Source: a virus
Length of the DNA stretch: 64,000 nt
Reading direction: 5' to 3' (one strand)
Virus record (IMG/VR): IMGVR_UViG_3300047548_000314
Coordinates: 1 to 64,000 of that record
Made by a program: the position numbers and the translations under genes. The notes under the pieces were generated by a model. It was not told the DNA's origin and did no database searches. It saw nothing but the letters and a program-made list of their open reading frames with translations. Within the stretch, counting starts at the first letter, position 1; each line of letters starts with the position of its first letter. Shown here in pieces: positions 31,641-40,454 of the stretch.

Positions 31641-32669
31641 TCAACCTTTCTTGATATATGTATCATAGAGTAGTTGTGTGGCTAGATTCTTAGCCTTACT
31701 CTCGCACATAATATCAGCCCACTCATTGTGGGTCATTGCCCAGTCGTTGACTTCCTTATTCCAATAATAGTCACTATGGGCACGAAGCCTCTGCTTGTTG
31801 TGACCACTTTCTAACAGTGTGTCAATATGGGGTCTAGTGTTCCTACAGTGGTCTGTGAGCAAGTCTTCACGGGAAACTGAATAATGGATAACAGGACGAT
31901 TACCATTCCAGCTATCAATAATCCTCTTAATGCGGTCGTCAGTAGGTTCAATGTATTCTCCTGTTTTTACCCAGTGATGATGAATGTCTAACACGAGCGG
32001 GCAAGTGTCTACAAGCTCAAGACTTGCATCAATACCCCAAGTCATTTCGTCATTCTCGATTGTGAGACTGTTACGAGCCTCGGGACTAAGGCGAGACATA
32101 ACACGCTTGATGCCGTCAGGTCCTTGACGACCACTGATATGAACGTTGATCTTGATATCCTGAAAGTTGTTACCATAACCCATAAAACGAGCCAAGTCAA
32201 CGTGATACTCGAATTCTTCGATTGACTTATTGACCACTTCCTCGCGATCACTAGCAAGAACTACAAACTGATCGGGATGAAACGACAAGCGAACATCATT
32301 GTCACGAGCAGTCTTGCCGATCGGAGCGAACCAACGAGCAAGACTATCCTGCACATCCTGCCGAGTCCAGAAGTCTTTGTATTCATCCATAGTATAGAAT
32401 GATAGCATATCGCTAGTAAGACGCAACATACGCTGTTCAATAGGAAGAGTAGCTACCTTTTTGACAAGATTGTGCGTATTGATACTGTTGCGTTTAGCAA
32501 CTTCAATCAACTTGTCTTCGACCTTATTGCGTGTATTACGCTTAGCCCAAGCATAGGTAGTTCCGCCAGTGTTGAGTCCCTCAGCACTAGCGATTTCACC
32601 TTTCTTATTGATTTCAGCCCACTTACAAGCGAAACCAATGCGGCGGATATCTGAATTAAATGTGTTCAT
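31641..32669 (-). CDS. uvdE: UV-damage endonuclease (UvdE-like), 342 aa
   Basis: The TIM-barrel motifs of UvdE are visible: RIGFACKW at the start, RLSFHPDQFVVL, NVHISGRQGPDGIKR, LTIENDEMTWG and VLDIHHHWVKTGE, which supply the His, Asp and Glu metal ligands. UvdE nicks DNA 5' of UV photoproducts. ATG 32669 is chosen because the promoter (-10 at 32677-32682) lies inside the longer frame; the mRNA would be leaderless. Confidence 0.88.
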   Translation of the reverse strand: MNTFNSDIRRIGFACKWAEINKKGEIASAEGLNTGGTTYAWAKRNTRNKVEDKLIEVAKRNSINTHNLVKKVATLPIEQRMLRLTSDMLSFYTMDEYKDFWTRQDVQDSLARWFAPIGKTARDNDVRLSFHPDQFVVLASDREEVVNKSIEEFEYHVDLARFMGYGNNFQDIKINVHISGRQGPDGIKRVMSRLSPEARNSLTIENDEMTWGIDASLELVDTCPLVLDIHHHWVKTGEYIEPTDDRIKRIIDSWNGNRPVIHYSVSREDLLTDHCRNTRPHIDTLLESGHNKQRLRAHSDYYWNKEVNDWAMTHNEWADIMCESKAKNLATQLLYDTYIKKG

Positions 32670-32676
32670 AGTATCC

Positions 32677-32705
32677 ACTATATCATTGTTTAGTGAGTGT
32701 GTCAA
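32677..32705 (-). promoter_or_regulatory. Sigma-70-like promoter, leaderless type, for uvdE
   Basis: TTGACA (32700-32705), 17 bp, TATAGT (32677-32682), seven bases before the ATG. Confidence 0.75.
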
Positions 32706-33552
32706 CCTTTAAAAGCTCATCTATCGTAAACATATCAACCATATATTTAGACACATCTTCCAAAACGCTATGGGGAGTGTCTCCCTTTCTGCGAGGACCT
32801 ATCTTCATTGTGATAGCATCTTCTTCTCCAGTGGGATACAGATAATTTTGATTCACTCTTTCAAAAATCTCAAAGATTTCCTTGACACTATATCCCACAC
32901 CGTGTCCTAACGATTCAACAGTGTTAGCTGGCTTTTCAATTGCTAGCTTAAGCGCATAACAGATTTCGTCAACGTGAACATAATCTCTAACACAGGTTCC
33001 GTCAAACCCAGTAGGATAATCGTTACCATATATAGTGAATTCTCTAGTCTCTCTCATCTTCATTAAATTATACATAAGTCCATCTATATTAGTAGGACCA
33101 TACCCGCTTGTACCAATTACATTGTAAAATCTAAAAATGGTATATGGAATGTTGTCGTGTTCTGTGCAATATTCTCTTACTACATCTTCTGCTGCTCTCT
33201 TGCTAATTCCATATGCACTATCACATAATACAGCCGCTCCAGTAGATGCAAAGATAAAGTTCTTAGTCTTTATCCTATTGATTACATTCATTGTTCCGTT
33301 TAAATTGGTAATATAATGAATTATGGGGTGCTTTTCGCTTTCAGAAATATTAACTAATGCAGCAAGATGAATAACTGCATCGTATTCCTCGTCTGAATCA
33401 AAAGGACGATTAATATCAATCTTGTAGAATTCCTTGACTGGATGTTGTGGCTCACGAATATCAAGTCCGTGAACTATATAATCCTTCTCAAGCAACTTAC
33501 AAAGGTGCGAACCAATATACCCTGAACTTCCAGTAACTAGTATCTTTTTCAT
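32683..33552 (-). CDS. NAD-dependent sugar epimerase (GalE-like), 289 aa
   Basis: The Rossmann motif is GSSGYIGSH at the N-terminus. The catalytic Ser/Tyr-x3-Lys set is in FASTGAAVL and YGISK, and YPTGFDGTCVRDYVHVDE is typical of UDP-glucose 4-epimerases. It would interconvert nucleotide sugars for the nearby glycosyltransferases. ATG 33552 is used because the upstream TTG lacks support. Substrate unknown. Confidence 0.88.
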   Translation of the reverse strand: MKKILVTGSSGYIGSHLCKLLEKDYIVHGLDIREPQHPVKEFYKIDINRPFDSDEEYDAVIHLAALVNISESEKHPIIHYITNLNGTMNVINRIKTKNFIFASTGAAVLCDSAYGISKRAAEDVVREYCTEHDNIPYTIFRFYNVIGTSGYGPTNIDGLMYNLMKMRETREFTIYGNDYPTGFDGTCVRDYVHVDEICYALKLAIEKPANTVESLGHGVGYSVKEIFEIFERVNQNYLYPTGEEDAITMKIGPRRKGDTPHSVLEDVSKYMVDMFTIDELLKVDTLTKQ

Positions 33553-33553
33553 A

Positions 33554-34882
33554 TCAAAACTCAAACAATCCTGTTCCTATTACTTCTTCTTTGGGTTCAA
33601 AAGAAGGGTCCTTTGTCAAATAAGTATCAGTGTCAGTGTATATTACTCTAAACTTATGTTTATTGGACAATACACTTTTCACATCGTCAATACAAATGAT
33701 TCTACGCTTTAAGTCAGTGATGTAATCGCTATATTTGACGGTGGTTTCATTGCAAATCTTAGCAGTATTACTATTACTCTTGCGAGATTCAAATTCATTG
33801 AAGCAATGATTCCACTTATGAAACACCGCCTCTTCGTGAACTTTAAAATGGTTCACTGAGTCATATTCTTTATACCAATCTTTTGCAGTAGGATACTGAT
33901 CATAAACTTTTTTTACATCCTCAGCCATATTACGCTTACTTGTCGTAAAAAATTGTGTGCTTGGGAAATTATCTGTCCAACGCTGGTTGATTAACGCAAA
34001 TGTAGGCAATTGAATAATCTGTTCTAGAAAAGCAATTCCATAACTTTCTACCGTGCTTGGATTAAAAGCTACTCTACATCCAGTGATAAAATCTACCTTT
34101 TCCTGCCCAATGATTCCAACTTTAATCTGATAGTCAACTCCAAGCTTCTTTAGTCTCTCATCAAACTTTTTAGCACCATTGCTACTAGTCATAATACGAG
34201 CGGGAAGTCTAGTCTGCTCAATCAAGTCAAGAAACAACTCGGGATTCTTACCTTCTTCCCAACGACCGATGAACAACACACCTTCACGATTTTTATCGTA
34301 TTCTTTCAACAAGTTTGGTTCGGGGAGAGGAATGGGTAGATGATATGCATTTTCAAAACGAAGACGATTGAACACACTTTGAGTGCCGATAGTGATGTTT
34401 GGCATCTGTAATTGCAACCTCATCATATCGTTGACACTATCTAAGAAAGGATTCTTAGTATCCTTGAAGATTTGACTTTCCAAATGGGTATATGCAATGG
34501 TTTGGATATAATCTGTTAATCCGAGAGTAGATATTACCTGAATAGTCTCGTATGTATTGCAAACAAAAACATCATACAAGTTAGATGTAAGAGCCTTAAT
34601 AGTAGCATCACGAAAGTTAGCCATACGCTCATAGCAATAACTATCACCATACATAAAGATGGCACTGTGGTCAGTGTATTTTAATGGATTGTCTGGATAG
34701 ATGATATTTGCTTTGAGTTCTCTAACAAAATCATCCGCAATACCTTGAGGGCTTTTATCGGTGATAACATCCACATATAGTCCTTGACTATTCATTAACT
34801 CGCAGAAACTTTTTGTGAATTGACCAATACCACCGTGCGGTATTAATGTCTGCGAACTAACTAGGAATCCGATTCTTTTCAT
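33554..34882 (-). CDS. GT-B glycosyltransferase, 442 aa
   Basis: The N-terminal HGGIGQFTKSFCELM and the C-terminal NPSTVESYGIAFLEQI (the E-x7-E sugar-nucleotide motif) place it in the GT4-like family. It is read in one unit with the methyltransferase upstream (4-base overlap) and the epimerase downstream, so the three probably build or modify a glycan. Acceptor unknown. Confidence 0.85.
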   Translation of the reverse strand: MKRIGFLVSSQTLIPHGGIGQFTKSFCELMNSQGLYVDVITDKSPQGIADDFVRELKANIIYPDNPLKYTDHSAIFMYGDSYCYERMANFRDATIKALTSNLYDVFVCNTYETIQVISTLGLTDYIQTIAYTHLESQIFKDTKNPFLDSVNDMMRLQLQMPNITIGTQSVFNRLRFENAYHLPIPLPEPNLLKEYDKNREGVLFIGRWEEGKNPELFLDLIEQTRLPARIMTSSNGAKKFDERLKKLGVDYQIKVGIIGQEKVDFITGCRVAFNPSTVESYGIAFLEQIIQLPTFALINQRWTDNFPSTQFFTTSKRNMAEDVKKVYDQYPTAKDWYKEYDSVNHFKVHEEAVFHKWNHCFNEFESRKSNSNTAKICNETTVKYSDYITDLKRRIICIDDVKSVLSNKHKFRVIYTDTDTYLTKDPSFEPKEEVIGTGLFEF

Positions 34883-35652
34883 ATCTTATTTGCTTTTACT
34901 AATAGATGCCAACCTAGGTATTCACTCACTGCCTCTCGCATTTCAGTAGACATTGCTGCAAACCAGGGTTCAAGTTCATAGATATGTTGTTTGTATTTTT
35001 CTACATTCCACATAAAACAATGAGCTTGGCGTATTCTTGCTATTTCAAACTTACCTTCAAGCAATTCATAAATTTCATCGTGCGTATATGCTTTTGCATA
35101 TGGGCATCCTGCTTGAGCCTCATATTGATCTAATCCAGCTTTAATCATAGCATATTTCCAGCTATTCTTTGCGTAAACAAAAAATCTCAAATCACCGCCG
35201 TCAACTAAAACATTATGAATGTTATTAAAAATCTTTTGAATATCCGGATAATGATGTAGCACACCGCAACTATAAACAAGATCAAACTTGCCATATTTAG
35301 ATAGGTCATTAATTGCGTTGTCAACAAAAAATTGACCTTGCAATCCCATTACTTCAAAACGCTTTTGTGCAAGCTTAACACTTTCGTCACTAATGTCAAT
35401 TCCCACATATTCAGCACCGTTTTTCACAAATTCTGCTGCATCTGCGCCTAACCCACAACCAATTTCAAGCACTCGTTTGCCTTGATATAAGTGGAATTGC
35501 GCAAGTTCACGGAGATGTGGCTCGACCTTATATCGCTTGTTAGAGTTTTCTTCAAAGAACTCTAGTGTACCAATCTCACTGGTACTATGCTTAATGTTGC
35601 AAGGTTGACGATTCCAATAGTCAACAATCTTTTGTTCTAAGTTATCAGTCAT
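34879..35652 (-). CDS. SAM-dependent methyltransferase, 257 aa
   Basis: The Rossmann motif VLEIGCGLGADAAEF (about residues 65-79), GIDISDESVKLAQ and YSCGVLHHYPD are class I methyltransferase motifs of the UbiE/small-molecule type, not a DNA methylase. Together with the epimerase and glycosyltransferase it likely methylates a sugar. No clear promoter was found directly upstream. Confidence 0.85.
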   Translation of the reverse strand: MTDNLEQKIVDYWNRQPCNIKHSTSEIGTLEFFEENSNKRYKVEPHLRELAQFHLYQGKRVLEIGCGLGADAAEFVKNGAEYVGIDISDESVKLAQKRFEVMGLQGQFFVDNAINDLSKYGKFDLVYSCGVLHHYPDIQKIFNNIHNVLVDGGDLRFFVYAKNSWKYAMIKAGLDQYEAQAGCPYAKAYTHDEIYELLEGKFEIARIRQAHCFMWNVEKYKQHIYELEPWFAAMSTEMREAVSEYLGWHLLVKANKI

Positions 35653-35713
35653 TTTTAACTTCCATTTAATATATTCATACTTGTCAACCCAATTGGATAT
35701 TCTAGACGTAACA

Positions 35714-36469
35714 TTATCTTCCCCACTCTACTACGAGGTTGTACCCTGCATCTTTGATCTTATTTTCATACATAATCGTTTTCTCATATAAATCCTTCAT
35801 CGGTATCTTCACTACCGGATGAATCAAGTTTGGATCAAATGTTTCTGGACACCCATGCCAAAATCTACCATGGTATAAATAAACAGTGTTTGTGGTCTCG
35901 TCATACCCGTCTACTTTGTATTGTACATCCTTTAACCATACTTGTCTACCTTTAATCCCCAAAGAATCTAACCATTTTGTTTCACTGTCACTAACAAAAC
36001 TACCGACCGACTGACTTGTCCATGCCGCAACCTGCGCTAACTTTAGGCGTTCCATATTGTCTTCTTTGTAACATTCAGGGCATTGTCCCATCTTGTTACT
36101 TGCTATAGAACTATAATATACATTATGTTTGGTGCATCTAATATTTGCTAATCTTTTGTATCTTCCGGAAGTGTCAATATAACACTCTGTAACATCAATG
36201 TTGGGTCTGTCCTTAAGAGCCCTGTTCTTGAGTTCAAACAAGGTGTTGGTTCTTTTTTCCCACATCTTGCCACTTTCGTAATATCCCTTGCGACAACAAT
36301 GTTTTAACTTTAATATTTGCCAAGGCAATGAATAGAAGGTCCCGTGCTTACATTGATATTCAATCTTGGTGTCGGTATTAAGATACTCTCCTAATATCGT
36401 AATACCTAATTCCGGATTTACTTCGCTTATGAACTGTTCTGTGGTTTTCTTATTAATAGGATTTGTCAT
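35714..36469 (-). CDS. Vsr-like (EDxHD-type) homing endonuclease, 251 aa
   Basis: The C-terminal third has the Vsr-fold nuclease pattern: SVGSFVSDSETKWLDSLGI, VQYKVDGYDETTNTVYLYHG and RFWHGCP, giving the Asp and His active-site residues. The N-terminal part contains zinc-like Cys/His clusters (CKHG, CTKH, CPEC) for DNA binding. It sits between queE and the sugar genes on the coding strand and has a T4 I-TevI-style hairpin/late-promoter switch. Confidence 0.8.
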   Translation of the reverse strand: MTNPINKKTTEQFISEVNPELGITILGEYLNTDTKIEYQCKHGTFYSLPWQILKLKHCCRKGYYESGKMWEKRTNTLFELKNRALKDRPNIDVTECYIDTSGRYKRLANIRCTKHNVYYSSIASNKMGQCPECYKEDNMERLKLAQVAAWTSQSVGSFVSDSETKWLDSLGIKGRQVWLKDVQYKVDGYDETTNTVYLYHGRFWHGCPETFDPNLIHPVVKIPMKDLYEKTIMYENKIKDAGYNLVVEWGR

Positions 36470-36519
36470 ATTCCCCTCGTATTATTAAATAGTCTTCATT
36501 ATTTATACAATACGAGGGG
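36470..36519 (-). promoter_or_regulatory. Late promoter in the loop of a ribosome-site-blocking hairpin
   Basis: An 11-bp inverted repeat, CCCCTCGTATT (36473-36483) and AATACGAGGGG (36509-36519), flanks TATAAATA (36500-36507). Early read-through RNA would form the stem and hide the GAGGGG ribosome site; a late transcript starts in the loop, lacks one arm and is translatable. Confidence 0.85.
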
Positions 36520-36536
36520 TAATAAACTTTTACTAT

Positions 36537-37406
36537 TTAGGTACCCCACCTGTTGCCGAACAATGGCAAATGCAGCCGATCACTATAACGAACACCATTT
36601 TTTATAGCAAGGTCTGCAACTGTGCGATTGTTAAGATGATATACACTCTCTACTCCGCCGACAGGCATAAAGTAAACAGGACCTATAAAGCCTTCTTGAC
36701 GATAACGCTTAATCATTTCTAATGCTTCATTAGCATCGTCTTCTGTTGCGATAACAAACTTGAGATAGGTATAACCAACATCTTCATACCGGCACACTAC
36801 CTCGGGCTTGATAGCTTCTTCTGTAGTATGTCCGGAACAAGATAGTTTGGGACTTACGCTAAATGTAATCTCACGATCAAATGCATAGCCAGTCTTTTCA
36901 CCCAGAACAGCTTCCCAACGCCAATCGTCAAGATATTTGATAAACTCATCTGTAATCGGTTGTGTGCCGTTTGTCTCAAAGGTAATCTCTCTGAGACTTT
37001 TCATCTTTTCGTGACTTAAGAGTTCTGGGTAGGATCGTTGCCATCCGAGGAGTGGTTCTCCTCCTGTGATGACGAGGTGTTCTTCTTTCCATTCTTTAAA
37101 CGGTAGTAGTTCCATAATGTCGCTGACAATAGTATCAATGTCCCTGCTGGGAGAAAGATGCTTGAAGCGAGGATCCCAGGATGCGTAGGAGTCGCAGCCC
37201 GTAGTGACGAGAGGAAGCTGTCCGTATTCGTTGTATTCGTTTGCTTCAATTTTTTCCCGCTCATTTGATAATTCTCCTTTTGGCATTCCAAAGCCGCTAC
37301 AAGTAAAGTTGCATCCAAATGTTCTCAGGAAGATACTTGGGACTCCCATATATCTACCCTCACCTTGGATTGAGTAAAATAATTCACTTATCTTGATTTT
37401 TGTCAT
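36537..37406 (-). CDS. queE: QueE, 7-carboxy-7-deazaguanine synthase, 289 aa
   Basis: A radical-SAM enzyme that makes CDG from CPH4 in preQ0/queuosine synthesis. SIQGEGRYMGVPSIFLRTFG is the QueE start. The cluster ligands are C32 and C36 (GCNFTCSG), with the third probably C71 (TTGCDSYASW) instead of the usual CxxxCxxC. VITGGEPLL and ETNGTQ are typical. It overlaps the 56-aa membrane gene by 23 bases. With FolE and QueD it gives three steps of the pathway. Confidence 0.9.
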   Translation of the reverse strand: MTKIKISELFYSIQGEGRYMGVPSIFLRTFGCNFTCSGFGMPKGELSNEREKIEANEYNEYGQLPLVTTGCDSYASWDPRFKHLSPSRDIDTIVSDIMELLPFKEWKEEHLVITGGEPLLGWQRSYPELLSHEKMKSLREITFETNGTQPITDEFIKYLDDWRWEAVLGEKTGYAFDREITFSVSPKLSCSGHTTEEAIKPEVVCRYEDVGYTYLKFVIATEDDANEALEMIKRYRQEGFIGPVYFMPVGGVESVYHLNNRTVADLAIKNGVRYSDRLHLPLFGNRWGT

Positions 37407-37554
37407 CTATTTTCCAACCGTGATATTTGGGATCAATCCCATACTTTTTTCTATATTCATATCTATCTTGTTCCCAACGCCAACATCCATACACAATAAA
37501 AGAAAGTATAGCGCACAATACAGAAACACTTATAACTATAATTAAGTCAGTCAT
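37384..37554 (-). CDS. Small membrane protein, 56 aa
   Basis: The frame MTDLIIVISVSVLCAILSFI has one membrane span, then a basic tail (RWEQDRYEYRKKYGIDPKYH). The ATG overlaps the stop of the phosphoribosyltransferase gene (ATGA) and its 3' end overlaps queE. Function unknown. Confidence 0.65.
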   Translation of the reverse strand: MTDLIIVISVSVLCAILSFIVYGCWRWEQDRYEYRKKYGIDPKYHGWKIDDKNQDK

Positions 37555-38050
37555 TTTCCCACCAATTTTCCCAAGGAAAAATTACCCAGTGTGGATCTTC
37601 AGCCTTGTTGATACTCTTACCAATATAATTTATCTGCGTTAAACTTTGATCATTGTCAATCAATGCTGCAAAGCGAACACTTTCATTCCAAATACCATCC
37701 CATTTTTCATCACCGGGGAATGCACTTGATTGCCAATCTTTCTTGATCCATTCTAATGTAGCACCAGTATCGTTAATGTCATCAACAATGAGAATCTTCT
37801 TACCATCGTATGCATCTTCTGCCATCCAACAGTTACTTTCACACCCATCATCACTTCCGTCACGCAAACTGACTTTAACAGTTTCTAATGGAATGTCAAG
37901 ATACTGACTGATCTTGACTGCGGGAACTAGACCGCCGCGAGTAAGACCCACGATATAGTCAGGCACCCACTGATCCTTTATGATCTGACGAAGGATGTTA
38001 TGAATCAATGCGTCAATCTGTTTGTCTGTGTAATATACTTTTTTAATCAA
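37547..38050 (-). CDS. Phosphoribosyltransferase, 167 aa
   Basis: The PRPP-binding motif ILIVDDINDTGATLEW (residues 86-101) is diagnostic of type I phosphoribosyltransferases; VGLTRGGLVPAV upstream supports a xanthine/hypoxanthine (Gpt-like) type. It salvages purine bases to nucleotides, or may feed the nearby deazaguanine pathway. Substrate not resolvable here. Confidence 0.85.
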   Translation of the reverse strand: MIKKVYYTDKQIDALIHNILRQIIKDQWVPDYIVGLTRGGLVPAVKISQYLDIPLETVKVSLRDGSDDGCESNCWMAEDAYDGKKILIVDDINDTGATLEWIKKDWQSSAFPGDEKWDGIWNESVRFAALIDNDQSLTQINYIGKSINKAEDPHWVIFPWENWWEND

Positions 38051-38282
38051 TTAACATTCTCCAAGAAATATGAATTCTTTTTCCACACCTTTTATGTTTC
38101 TTTCCGGGTAACCAAAGAATGAATCCGTAGGGTGTTTTGTCAAATCCCCAACCGGAAGTACTTGAACTAGGAGTAACACTAATATATGGATGCGTGAGAA
38201 ACCAAAATTTGGCTAATACTAATTTCCATCTAGATGCTTTTCCTATAGGAGAGGTACTCCAACTAGAATATATCTTAACCAT
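38043..38282 (-). CDS. Hypothetical basic protein, 79 aa
   Basis: The product MVKIYSSWSTSPIGKASRWK is basic and aromatic and ends KRIHISWRMLID. The ATG overlaps the end of the upstream membrane gene. No motif is recognised. Confidence 0.55.
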   Translation of the reverse strand: MVKIYSSWSTSPIGKASRWKLVLAKFWFLTHPYISVTPSSSTSGWGFDKTPYGFILWLPGKKHKRCGKRIHISWRMLID

Positions 38283-38439
38283 TCCAATGCCTCAATGCGT
38301 TTGCGATAATGAACATATTAGTGACTATTGCTTGAAAAATCAAGAATGTTCTTACCCAAGCTACACTATCACTTTCATTATCACAATCGCTTGCCTTCTC
38401 ACCCAGAGCCTTGAACCAAATTCTTTTTATTCTTGACAA
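38275..38439 (-). CDS. Small membrane protein with TTG start, 54 aa
   Basis: A TTG at 38439 (MSRIKRIWFKALGEKASDCD), preceded by a purine-rich AGAAGAGAA stretch, gives a product with a basic N-terminus, acidic stretch and one membrane segment (TFLIFQAIVTNMFIIANALR). Small phage proteins with the pattern ALGEKASD, then RT-hydrophobic-ITN-x-FIIA, are frequent. It overlaps the glycosyltransferase end by 41 bases. The frame open to 38514 has no start context. Confidence 0.65.
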   Translation of the reverse strand: MSRIKRIWFKALGEKASDCDNESDSVAWVRTFLIFQAIVTNMFIIANALRHWNG

Positions 38440-39277
38440 TTTCTTCTCTTTCTTCCAAACTAGTAAAACATTGATTATTCGGGTCGTTTTCTTTGAATGT
38501 AGACCACAAGTCAAAGTTTTTTGGATCCTTTAACCACTGATCTAGCCAGCCCGGGCTCTGTCCAATTCTTTGTAGATACCAATTCAGTTTCTTACCCCAC
38601 GCTAACTTCAACCTTAATTGGTCAGGGTGATTCAAATCAGTGGGTTGGTGTGGATTATTATCGTCAAACATTCTTTCTTGAGCAGTTTGATCGTTATTAT
38701 TACCGGTCAAATCGTGTCTATCGTGATAAACATAAACACTAGGAACATTTTGAATGATACCTACGATGTATGCAACTTGACTTACCCAAGAATCAGTTAC
38801 TTGATGAGGAGTCAAAACATCAAATAATGCTACCCAGTCTTTTGGTATGCAAGGAAATATTGCATTAGGGTGTTCATTATGATTATCTTTAAATCGTAGT
38901 ACCTTAAATTGTCCATTATACTTAGCAATTTCAAGGTCCCAGTTGTCAGTTTGCATCACTGCATCATCATTCCATAATATCATCCACTCACCCATACTTT
39001 CACGGGCTAAATGATTAACATATAGATGAAGATTAAGATAACCCAATCTTTTAAATGTAAAGGCTCGCATTGCAACATCGCGGTCATTCAATTCTGGAAC
39101 CAATTCATTATTGACATAATCAATGGTCAATGGATCATCATCATCAATTGCCAACAATATTTCAATACCGTCTGTATTACTTGCAGTATCCAAAAGAGAA
39201 AAGACGCTTCTCTTTAATAGATCAGGCCTTCCTCTAGTAGGAAGTAAAATTGAAATTTTTTGTTGTTGAATTGGCAT
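38399..39277 (-). CDS. Family 2 glycosyltransferase-like protein, 292 aa
   Basis: The GT-A start ISILLPTRGRPDLLKRSV, the metal/nucleotide region LLAIDDDD and the DxD-like WNDDAVM fit a family 2 glycosyltransferase. The C-terminal half is less typical. It follows queD by one shared base. Donor and acceptor unknown. Confidence 0.8.
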   Translation of the reverse strand: MPIQQQKISILLPTRGRPDLLKRSVFSLLDTASNTDGIEILLAIDDDDPLTIDYVNNELVPELNDRDVAMRAFTFKRLGYLNLHLYVNHLARESMGEWMILWNDDAVMQTDNWDLEIAKYNGQFKVLRFKDNHNEHPNAIFPCIPKDWVALFDVLTPHQVTDSWVSQVAYIVGIIQNVPSVYVYHDRHDLTGNNNDQTAQERMFDDNNPHQPTDLNHPDQLRLKLAWGKKLNWYLQRIGQSPGWLDQWLKDPKNFDLWSTFKENDPNNQCFTSLEEREEIVKNKKNLVQGSG

Positions 39278-39747
39278 TAATCAAACTCCTTATCTTCTCT
39301 GTGACCAACACGCATCGCCATATTGCTGTCGGTCTCGCGTACTGCTACCTTACAACACCAAACATTGTCTCCCCAACCATATGTTGGAAGAAAAATAGTA
39401 TTCACATATTCATAAAGAAAGTCTGCGATGCCTTCGCATCCTGTCTTTTCAACTTCAGTAATCTTAGCAAGCTTCAACTCACCTAGTCTAAGTAGTTCTT
39501 CACGCTGAGGATCATCAACAGCAACAAGCAATGTGTGATCAAACCAGTCTTCAAGCAATGCCTTAAGTGGCTTTAATCCACCAAAGTCTACTACCCAGTT
39601 TCTTGCGTCTAATGTATTTGATTCAAACTCAAAATGAAAACTAAGTGCATAACCGTGAATCAAATTACAGTGGCTATCTGCCTTCCACTGACGATATGCT
39701 ACTGGTCCTATTTGGTTATATGTTTTAGTACTAATATATTTTGCCAT
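39277..39747 (-). CDS. queD: QueD, 6-carboxytetrahydropterin synthase, 156 aa
   Basis: The T-fold enzyme that converts dihydroneopterin triphosphate to CPH4, the step before QueE. SHCNLIHGY gives the catalytic Cys (C27) and zinc His residues, VVDFGGLKPLK and DHTLLV are the typical motifs, and TEVEKTGCEGIADFL ends the core. ATG 39747 has AAGGA upstream; the open frame starts earlier, at 39771, without support. Confidence 0.9.
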   Translation of the reverse strand: MAKYISTKTYNQIGPVAYRQWKADSHCNLIHGYALSFHFEFESNTLDARNWVVDFGGLKPLKALLEDWFDHTLLVAVDDPQREELLRLGELKLAKITEVEKTGCEGIADFLYEYVNTIFLPTYGWGDNVWCCKVAVRETDSNMAMRVGHREDKEFD

Positions 39748-39797
39748 CTTTATTTCCTTATAAGATGACACGCAGAATGTTTTGAGTGGGATGAGCG

Positions 39798-40235
39798 TCA
39801 GAGACCACTGTAATTAATGTTGTATATATCACAATATCCTTCAGCGTTATAGATTTGTTCTAAATCTAAACTGTGATCATAATATCCTTCTTTTAGCATT
39901 TCTTGATAGGTTATGCTAGGATGAGAAGGAACATATGGATTAACCATATAATAAATCATAGCGTAATCATTGATATTCATAAACTCAATAGGTACCTCTT
40001 TCTTATCATAAAGATGTGGATAGCCCTCAAGAATATCTAATGCTTCTTCGCAATTTCGTGTAATGTCCCACAATACAGTTTGCAATGTATCACCCTGGCT
40101 ATAAACAACATCAGCTACGCCACGGAAAACTAAACGATGATCAGGCAAATCATAGCGACCAAGTGAAACGGCGGCTGGACAGCGATAAGCCATCTGATCG
40201 ATATTAGTATTCATTCCGTATGCTAGATACAACAA
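39798..40235 (-). CDS. Gamma-glutamylcyclotransferase-like protein, 145 aa
   Basis: The GGCT/AIG2 start LYLAYGMN (YGMN corresponds to the YGSN loop), GRYDLPDHRLVFRGVADV and a conserved-looking DILEGYPHLYDKKEV fit this family, which cleaves gamma-glutamyl groups. A TTG start has AAGGAAG nine bases upstream. Role in the phage unknown. Confidence 0.75.
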   Translation of the reverse strand: MLYLAYGMNTNIDQMAYRCPAAVSLGRYDLPDHRLVFRGVADVVYSQGDTLQTVLWDITRNCEEALDILEGYPHLYDKKEVPIEFMNINDYAMIYYMVNPYVPSHPSITYQEMLKEGYYDHSLDLEQIYNAEGYCDIYNINYSGL

Positions 40236-40454
40236 TTACTTAAACTTCCTTATTGTTATCACACCATATCTAAGTGAGACAGTTTCGCAGCCAATCCTAT
40301 TTATCACGGAGTTGGCTCGTTCTATCATCTTTATACTATTTCCGCAGATGATTGTCAAGGGAAATCTATCCTGATTGGTAAAAATAAAATTTTCTACCAA
40401 TAAGTCAACATCCTGATGTTTTACTCCGTGTAAGTCTAACTCATTGTCACGCAT
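40236..40454 (-). CDS. Smr-like domain protein, 72 aa
   Basis: The motifs LDLHGVKHQDVDLLVENFI and PLTIICGNSIKMIE correspond to the Smr domain (LDLHG and the TGxG-like loop), found at the end of MutS2 as a nuclease. Here the loop reads ICGNS. The GC-rich overlap with the cytidylyltransferase gene is eight bases. Nuclease activity is uncertain. Confidence 0.7.
   Translation of the reverse strand: MRDNELDLHGVKHQDVDLLVENFIFTNQDRFPLTIICGNSIKMIERANSVINRIGCETVSLRYGVITIRKFK

Noticed and set aside
35682-35687. TTGACA upstream of the methyltransferase at 35652
   Set aside because: No acceptable -10 box lies 15-19 bases downstream, so it was not called a promoter.
35871-35884. A TATAAATA on the plus strand inside the Vsr-like endonuclease gene
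   Set aside because: It lies within coding sequence on the opposite strand, with no plus-strand gene after it.
38440-38514. Longer version of the small membrane protein starting at 38514
   Set aside because: The extra 25 residues have no ribosome site and lie fully inside the glycosyltransferase gene; a TTG at 38439 gives a more typical product.
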